Below the pieces are notes generated by a model. The model was not told the DNA's origin and ran no database searches. It worked only from the letters and a program-made list of their open reading frames with translations. This document shows positions 42,901-47,845 of a DNA stretch of 47,845 nt, in pieces. Both the position numbers and the translations under genes were made by a program. The DNA is from Paracoccaceae bacterium (lineage in GTDB: Bacteria; Pseudomonadota; Alphaproteobacteria; Rhodobacterales; Rhodobacteraceae). Position 1 is the stretch's first letter. Every line of letters starts with the position of its first letter. The stretch covers positions 1 to 47,845 of the forward strand of contig JACSRN010000097.1 of NCBI GenBank assembly GCA_014879735.1, read 5' to 3'.

Positions 42901-45900
42901 GATATCGCGGCGGAGGCGCCCGCCGGACCCGTCTTTCGCGGGCTGGTCACGCTGCCCGGGGCGCCGCCCGAACCGCGGGCCATGTATGATCTGACGCTGC
43001 GGCTGCGCCCGGCGGAAGGCGGCTTTGCGGCCGAGTTCGACTATGCGACGGCGCTGTTCGATGCAGCAACCATCGAGGCCATGGCGCGGCATCTGATCCG
43101 CGTGCTGGAGCAGCGCGATGCCCCCGGCTTGCTGGCCCATCCCCTGCCGGATGCGGTCGAGCAGCGGCGCCTCGTGCAAGACTGGCAGGCGACAGCGGTC
43201 GATTATCCAGAGGCGGCACCACTGGCGCGAATGTTCGAACTGCAGGCGGCGCGGATGCCGGATACCGCCTGCGTGGTGGCCGCCGGGGCGGAAACGCTGA
43301 GCTTTGCCGAGTTGAACCGCCGTGCCAACCGGCTGGCCCATGCGCTGATCGCCAAGGGGGTGGGGCCGGACGATCTGGTCGGGCTCTGCGTCGAGCGCGG
43401 TGCGGCGATGATGGTGGCGCTGGTTGCCATCCTGAAGGCCGGCGCAGGATATCTGCCGCTTGATCCGGCACTACCGCGCGCGCGGCTGGATTATATGATC
43501 GGCGATGCCCGTCCGCGTGCCATCGTGACGGTGTTGCACCTCGCAGGCACGGTGGCCGGCGCGGAATGTCCGGTGATTGCCGCCGACGATCCGGCGGCGG
43601 TGGCCGATCAGCCGGAGAGCAACCCCCCCGCCCGCGGGTCGATGCAGACGCTGGCCTATTGCATCTATACCTCCGGCTCGACCGGCAACCCCAAGGGGGT
43701 GATGGTCGCGCAGGCCGGCGTGGCGAACCGGCTGTGCTGGATGACCCGCGCCTATGGCGTGGTTCCGGGCGAGCGGGTTCTGCAGAAGACGCCCTACAGC
43801 TTTGACGTATCGGTCTGGGAATTGTTCTGGCCTTTGATCGCGGGGGCCACGCTGGTCATGGCCCGGCCCGGCGGGCATCAGGATGTCGCCTATCTGGCGC
43901 AGGTGATCCGCGAGCAGCGCATCACCACGATCCATTTCGTGCCACCGATGCTGGAGTTCTTCATCGACTATGCCGATCTCGGCGGCTGCGGCAGCCTGCG
44001 GCAAATTCTCTGTTCCGGCCAGGCGCTGCCTGTCGCGCTGCAAAACCGGGTGCTGGCGGCGCTGCCCGGTGTGGCGCTGCGCAATCTTTACGGTCCGACC
44101 GAAGCCTCCATCGAGGTATCGCATTGGGATTGCGTGCCGCGCGCTGGCCAGATGTCGGTTCCGATCGGCCATCCCATCGGCAATATCCGGCTTTATGTGC
44201 TGGATGCAGCCTTGAATCCCGTGCCCGTCGGCGTGGCGGGCGAGTTGTTCCTGGCCGGGATCGGCCTGGCCCGCGGCTATCTGAACCGCCCCGATCTGAC
44301 GGCCGCCGCCTTCCTGCCCGATCCGTTCGGACCGCCGGGGGAACGGATGTACCGTTCCGGCGATCTGGCGCGACATCTGCCGGATGGCGCGGTGGAATAT
44401 CTGGGCCGGATCGACGATCAGGTGAAGATCCGCGGCTTCCGCATCGAACTGGGCGAGATCGAGGCGCGGTTGAACGATCTGCCCGCGATCCGCGAGGCAC
44501 TGGTGGTGGCCAGCGACCCGGGCACCGGCGAGCGCAGCCTCGTGGCCTATCTGGTGGCAGAGCCGGGGGCGGGTGCCGACGAGGCGGCGGTCAAGGCCGC
44601 GCTGCTGGATTTGCTGCCCGACTATATGGTGCCGTCGTGGTTCGTCTGGCTGCAGGCCTTCCCGGTCACGGCCAATGGCAAGATCGACCGCCGCGCCCTG
44701 CCGAAGCCGAGCATGCTGCGCCCTGACGAGGGTTTCGTCGCCCCCCGGGGCGAGACACAGGTCGCAATGGCGGCGATCTGGGCGGCGCTGCTGGGCCGCG
44801 ACCGGGTGGGCGCGCAGGACCGCTTCTTCGATCTGGGCGGGCATTCGCTGCTGGCGACGCAGGCGATATCGAAGATCCGCGCCCGGTTTGGGGTGGATGT
44901 GCCGCTGCGGGCGGTGCTGTTCGACCGGCCGAGCCTGGCCGAACTGGCGGCCGAGGTCGATGCGCTGCGCGCCGGCCATCAGCACAGCAGCATGACCGCG
45001 ATCCGCCCGGCCCCGCGCGAGGCGGATCTGCAGCTTTCATTCTCGCAAAAACGGCTGTGGTTTCTTGACCAGCTCGAACCGGGAAACCCGTTCTACAACA
45101 TTCCCGCGCCGACGCGGCTGCGTGGCATGCTGGATGTGGCGGCGCTGCGGCAGGCCATCAACGGCATCGTCGCCCGGCACGAAAGCCTGCGCACCACCTT
45201 TCTCGACCATGACGGCGCGCCGGTTCAGGTCATCGCCCCGGCATTGGAACTGGATATCCCGCTGACCGATCTCAGCATGGAGCCCGACCCCGAGGCCGAG
45301 GCCCGCCGCCTTGCGGTCGAGGATGCGCAGACCCCGTTCCGGCTGGATCGGGCGCCGCTGCTGCGGGCGCGGCTGCTGCGGCTGGGCGAACAGGATCACG
45401 TCATCCTGTTCAACATGCATCACATCATTTCGGACGGCTGGTCGATGGGGGTGCTCGTCACCGAATTCGTGGCGCTCTACCGCGCCGCGGTCGAAGGCCG
45501 ACCCGACCCGCTGCCGCCGCTGGCGATCCAGTATCTCGATTTCGCCGCCTGGCAGCGCGACTGGCTGCAGGGTGACAATCTGCAACGGCAGCTGGATTAT
45601 TGGACCGAGCGGCTGGCCGATGCGCCGCCGGTGCTGCCCCTGCCCACCGACCGCCCGCGCCCGCCGGCGCAAAGCTATCGCGGCGCAACCTTCGACATCA
45701 CCCTGCCGGCCGATCTGACGGCCGAGCTTTATGCCCTGGGCGCGCGGCATCAAAGCACGCTTTACATGGTGTTGCTGGCGGCCTTCAACGTCCTGCTGGC
45801 GCGACATGCCCGGGTGCGCGACCTCTGCGTCGGCACCTATATCGCCAACCGTAACCGCGCCGAGATTGAAGGCCTGATCGGGTTCTTCGTGAACATGCTG

Positions 45901-47845
45901 GTTCTGCGCAGCGATGTGGCGCCGGAAGCAAGCTTCGCAACCTTGCTGCAACAGGTCCGGCGCACCGCGCTCGATGCCTATGCCAACCAGGATCTGCCCT
46001 TTGAATATCTGGTCGAGGAACTGCGCCCCGAGCGTCATCTGAGCCATTCGCCGCTGTTCCAGGTGGTCTTCGTGCTGCAGAACACGCCGATGGACGATCT
46101 GGATGCCTCCGGTCTGCGGACCGAGCCGCTGGCGGTGGAAAGCCATGTGTCCAAATTCGACCTGACGCTGCGGCTGACCGAACGGGCCGGGGTGCTGGAC
46201 GGCTGTTTCGAATATGCGACCGACCTGTTCGACGAAAGCAGCATCGCGGCCATGGCGGGGCAGTTCGATCACCTGCTGCGTGACATCATCCGCCGGCCCG
46301 ATGCGGCGCTGCGGGATCTGGAGCTGGTCGGGACCGACGACTCTGCCCGCCTGGCCGTGGCAGCCTGCGGCCCGGCCGCAGCTGCGTCGGTGCCGGTGTT
46401 GCAGGCCTTCGCCGCCCGCGTGGCCGAGGCGCCGGATCATCCGGCGGTGGCCGGTCCCGGCGGACTCAGCTATGCGGCGCTGGATCGCGCGTCGGCGGTG
46501 CTGGCCCGCCGGTTGCGGGCGGCAGGGGTGCAGCGGGGCACCGCGGTGGGGCTTTGCCTTGGCCGTGGTGCCGGGCTGGTGACGGCGATCCTGGCCTGCA
46601 TGAAGGCGGGGGCGGCCTGGCTGCCGCTTGACCCCGCCATGCCCGCGGCTCGGCAGCGCCTGATCCTGGGCGATGCCCGCCCGGCGGTGGTGTTGGCCGC
46701 GCCGCGCGATCACGCCGCGCTGCGCGAGGCCGGGGCCATGGCGGTGATCGATCCGGCGACGGTGACGGAGATAGAGGCAGAGGCGGAGGCCGCCGTCATG
46801 CCGCTGCCCGGCTGCACCGCCGAGGATCCGGCCTATATCCTCTACACTTCGGGCACGACCGGGCAGCCCAAAGGTGTTGTCATCCCGCACCATGGCCTGA
46901 TGAACCATGCTGCGCATCATATCGCGATGTGCGGGCTGGGCCGGCACGACCGGGTGCTGCAATTCGCAACCCCCGCCTTCGATACCTCGGTGGAAGAGAT
47001 CGTGCCCGCGCTGATGGCAGGCGCCACGCTGGTGCCGCGGCCCGACGGTTTTCTGGACACCGGCGCCGCCTTCGATGCCTTTCTTGCCGCGGAAGGCGTG
47101 ACCGTGCTCGATCTGCCAACCCGGTTCTGGCAGCATTGGACAGAGGACAGCGCCGGCATTCCCGCGTCGGTGCGACTGGTGATCGTCGGCGGCGAACAGG
47201 TGACGCGCCGGCAATTCGCCAGTTGGAGCCGCCGCCCCGAGGCCGCGCGGATCCGTTGGATCAACACCTATGGCCCGACCGAAGCCACCGTCATCGCCAC
47301 CGCTTGCGAGGGGGTGCCCGACCCCGATCCCCGGCGTGAGATTCCGATCGGGCGGGCGATCGCCGGTGTCACGCTGCGGCTGCTGGATGCGTCGATGGTC
47401 CCGGTTCCGCCGGGCATGGCCGGCGAGATCTGGCTGGGCGGGGCCGGGCTGGGGCTGGGCTATCTCAACCGGCCCGGGCTGACCGCGGATCGCTTCCGTC
47501 CCGATCCCTACTGCCTGCCGGGCGCGCGGCTTTACCGGACCGGCGATCTGGGGCGGATGCGCGCCGATGGCGATATCGAATTCCTCGGCCGGGTCGATGA
47601 CCAGATCAAGCTGCGCGGCTACCGGATCGAACCTGCCGAGATCGAGTCGGTGCTGCTGGAGGCCGGGGCCACTCAGGCGCTGGTCCTGCTGCAGGAGGAT
47701 GCGGCGGCCGGCCCGCGGCTGCTGGCCTATGCCACCGGCGCCGATGAGGCCGACCTGCGCCGCGCGGTCGATGCCCGCCTACCTGGCTACATGGTTCCTG
47801 GGCATATATTGGTTTTGCCGTTTTTTCCTTTGACGTTGAGCGGGA
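39949..47845 (+). CDS. Nonribosomal peptide synthetase with fatty-acyl-AMP ligase loading domain, 3'-truncated
   Basis: Open to the end of the window (2632 codons) and continuing beyond. Order: FAAL-type adenylation domain (about 1-570; QYTSGSTGAPKGV, SWLPPHHDFGLVGG, NGAERVRPET), carrier protein PCP1 (LAGNS, Ser603), condensation C1 (about 650-1080), adenylation A1 (about 1085-1590; TSGSTG at 1241, NGKIDR with Lys1578), PCP2 (GGHS, Ser1633), C2 (HHIISDG at 1824-1830) and A2 (TSGTTG at 2300), cut just before its final lysine. The A1 pocket reads DVWHLSLIEK, one residue from the serine code DVWHLSLIDK. The A2 pocket reads DTEDIGTVI plus an unseen lysine. C1 has HRIVADD in place of HHxxxDG. FAAL domains activate a fatty acid as acyl-AMP, so a lipopeptide is predicted. 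ATG 39949 was chosen by AAAAGGG and by the usual FAAL start; ATG 39832 in frame is possible. Confidence 0.95.
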   Translation, partial: MHDCATFLDLLIARFKDGTAKTAFTFLDQGRRDDVSYARLGADAQAMAGRIQRQAQPGDRVLIVLPPGRDYVTALLACALAGMVAVPAVSPSSAKGLPRLALIAEDAGATLLLTTAALAARIDAAETPLGGVPRLQVDIESQGAGDWAKPDVGPDDLLFLQYTSGSTGAPKGVMISHRNVMANLALSRDTFAMTAQDIIVSWLPPHHDFGLVGGIFSALFNGCHAVHLTPLAFLTRPQRWLQAISEFRATITGAPNFAWDLCAARIGEEERAGLDLSSLRVAINGAERVRPETVAAFCEAFAGCGFDPAAVTPAYGLAETTLLVSARQTHVPGQLPRTVESAAPGADGNGPALHRGPLIGHGPATGVVIVGPQGQELPQGEPGEIWVSGASVASGYWRNPAETRASFGHRLPGREGTFLKTGDIGLLDQGELFIAGRSKEMMILGGRNLFPQDIEPDVEALSPAFRRNGAAVFTVEEGRDTRLVVVQEVLDRRLLETEGLVERLRAMLAEQHEIADLAALLLVRTGDLPRTTSGKIQRFRCARILADHGFRPIWSWQAGAAAQSDFAPPHTATEIELAALWRELLGGGDISIRDNFLELAGNSLLATQIISALDQRFGVDISLTALFENPTIEKLAVEIDHVLTARATVLPQEILPRPASPLQERLFYLDQFAPGDPIYTVSRGYGLDGEVNVEALARACAELLRRHEVLRYRFVLSEGRPVAQLVPDCDGALECRIVADPAQAAAGERARAFDLLQGRLIRVALLTRQDDEERHHLVLCAHRIVADDVSMDRIAAELAELYSAYAAGLAPRLAPPRQHAAEAVAQLDWMASDRGRADLDWWRAGLAGVPALLALPTDHSRAPVQDHAGARHGFFLPLQATGPGEASALAATAFAVLLYRYCGQEDICIGLPSRPATAGVGPLTDMLPLRLAVAGDMRFADLRNRLAAARAAAETRSMVPFDAMVAAIQPERHLGHSPIFQVLLDIAAEAPAGPVFRGLVTLPGAPPEPRAMYDLTLRLRPAEGGFAAEFDYATALFDAATIEAMARHLIRVLEQRDAPGLLAHPLPDAVEQRRLVQDWQATAVDYPEAAPLARMFELQAARMPDTACVVAAGAETLSFAELNRRANRLAHALIAKGVGPDDLVGLCVERGAAMMVALVAILKAGAGYLPLDPALPRARLDYMIGDARPRAIVTVLHLAGTVAGAECPVIAADDPAAVADQPESNPPARGSMQTLAYCIYTSGSTGNPKGVMVAQAGVANRLCWMTRAYGVVPGERVLQKTPYSFDVSVWELFWPLIAGATLVMARPGGHQDVAYLAQVIREQRITTIHFVPPMLEFFIDYADLGGCGSLRQILCSGQALPVALQNRVLAALPGVALRNLYGPTEASIEVSHWDCVPRAGQMSVPIGHPIGNIRLYVLDAALNPVPVGVAGELFLAGIGLARGYLNRPDLTAAAFLPDPFGPPGERMYRSGDLARHLPDGAVEYLGRIDDQVKIRGFRIELGEIEARLNDLPAIREALVVASDPGTGERSLVAYLVAEPGAGADEAAVKAALLDLLPDYMVPSWFVWLQAFPVTANGKIDRRALPKPSMLRPDEGFVAPRGETQVAMAAIWAALLGRDRVGAQDRFFDLGGHSLLATQAISKIRARFGVDVPLRAVLFDRPSLAELAAEVDALRAGHQHSSMTAIRPAPREADLQLSFSQKRLWFLDQLEPGNPFYNIPAPTRLRGMLDVAALRQAINGIVARHESLRTTFLDHDGAPVQVIAPALELDIPLTDLSMEPDPEAEARRLAVEDAQTPFRLDRAPLLRARLLRLGEQDHVILFNMHHIISDGWSMGVLVTEFVALYRAAVEGRPDPLPPLAIQYLDFAAWQRDWLQGDNLQRQLDYWTERLADAPPVLPLPTDRPRPPAQSYRGATFDITLPADLTAELYALGARHQSTLYMVLLAAFNVLLARHARVRDLCVGTYIANRNRAEIEGLIGFFVNMLVLRSDVAPEASFATLLQQVRRTALDAYANQDLPFEYLVEELRPERHLSHSPLFQVVFVLQNTPMDDLDASGLRTEPLAVESHVSKFDLTLRLTERAGVLDGCFEYATDLFDESSIAAMAGQFDHLLRDIIRRPDAALRDLELVGTDDSARLAVAACGPAAAASVPVLQAFAARVAEAPDHPAVAGPGGLSYAALDRASAVLARRLRAAGVQRGTAVGLCLGRGAGLVTAILACMKAGAAWLPLDPAMPAARQRLILGDARPAVVLAAPRDHAALREAGAMAVIDPATVTEIEAEAEAAVMPLPGCTAEDPAYILYTSGTTGQPKGVVIPHHGLMNHAAHHIAMCGLGRHDRVLQFATPAFDTSVEEIVPALMAGATLVPRPDGFLDTGAAFDAFLAAEGVTVLDLPTRFWQHWTEDSAGIPASVRLVIVGGEQVTRRQFASWSRRPEAARIRWINTYGPTEATVIATACEGVPDPDPRREIPIGRAIAGVTLRLLDASMVPVPPGMAGEIWLGGAGLGLGYLNRPGLTADRFRPDPYCLPGARLYRTGDLGRMRADGDIEFLGRVDDQIKLRGYRIEPAEIESVLLEAGATQALVLLQEDAAAGPRLLAYATGADEADLRRAVDARLPGYMVPGHILVLPFFPLTLSG

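Noticed and set aside
40549-43341. A 930-residue minus-strand frame opposite the NRPS.
   Set aside because: It mirrors the codon pattern of the FAAL, C and A domains and has no recognisable motif. The same holds for frames opposite 43471-44985 and 45037-47214.

Overview
The window is about 47.8 kb of high-GC DNA (mid-60s percent by eye) with strongly GC-biased third codon positions, very tight operons (ATGA and GTGA stop/start overlaps), Tat signal peptides on substrate-binding proteins, and many ABC-uptake and aromatic-catabolism families. This suits an alphaproteobacterium, perhaps Rhodobacterales/Paracoccaceae. That is inferred from style and gene content, because there is no rRNA or other marker gene here. 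I saw no tRNA, rRNA, CRISPR array, phage or complete insertion sequence.

Layout. (1) 1-5776: the 3' part of an old-yellow-enzyme/4Fe-4S/FAD oxidoreductase, an ADP-forming acyl-CoA ligase, a crotonase and an aldo/keto reductase, which look like CoA-dependent oxidation of an organic acid. (2) 5777-9291: a 600-bp gene-poor stretch, a flavin reductase, and a self-sufficient CYP116B-like P450 fused to an FMN/2Fe-2S reductase. (3) 9430-14858: a peptide/opine-type ABC importer with a fused double ATPase, plus a RidA protein. (4) 15019-22234: an acyl-CoA-dehydrogenase-like flavin monooxygenase, divergent from a class A FAD hydroxylase that leads a polar amino acid ABC operon with an ornithine-cyclodeaminase homologue. 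The matching binding protein follows as a separate unit. (5) 22337-26087 (minus): a LuxR-type regulator, and an IclR, HAD hydrolase and class III transaminase operon. (6) 26284-30477: a Tm-1-like protein, a carboxymuconolactone-decarboxylase-like protein with an FAH-family hydrolase, a second IclR regulator, and a VOC (extradiol-dioxygenase-like) protein. (7) 30689-39663: an aldehyde dehydrogenase, an XRE-cupin regulator, a second complete Dpp-type importer and an M24 aminopeptidase. (8) 39949-end: a giant nonribosomal peptide synthetase, FAAL-PCP-C-A-PCP-C-A, that runs off the window.

The most notable observation is an 18-bp motif with imperfect dyad symmetry, GTnACC-N6-GGGTAT. I read it nine times in non-coding DNA, nearly always 49-101 bp upstream of a start codon and pointing at the gene. 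It sits before the P450/flavin-reductase unit, the peptide importer, both monooxygenases, the amino acid binding protein, the IclR operon, the Tm-1-like gene, the VOC gene and the aldehyde dehydrogenase. It is absent from the LuxR, FAH, second IclR, XRE-cupin/Dpp and NRPS promoters. It therefore appears to define one regulon covering a 26-kb uptake-and-oxidation pathway for a nitrogen-containing, probably aromatic or heterocyclic, substrate. The IclR gene at 25365-26087 is a natural candidate regulator because its own divergent promoter region carries two copies facing outward.

The NRPS looks like a lipopeptide synthetase. An acyl-AMP ligase domain loads a carrier protein. The first condensation domain has a damaged catalytic motif (HRxxxDD instead of HHxxxDG). 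The first adenylation domain reads almost exactly as serine, and the second has an acidic pocket suggesting a cationic amino acid.
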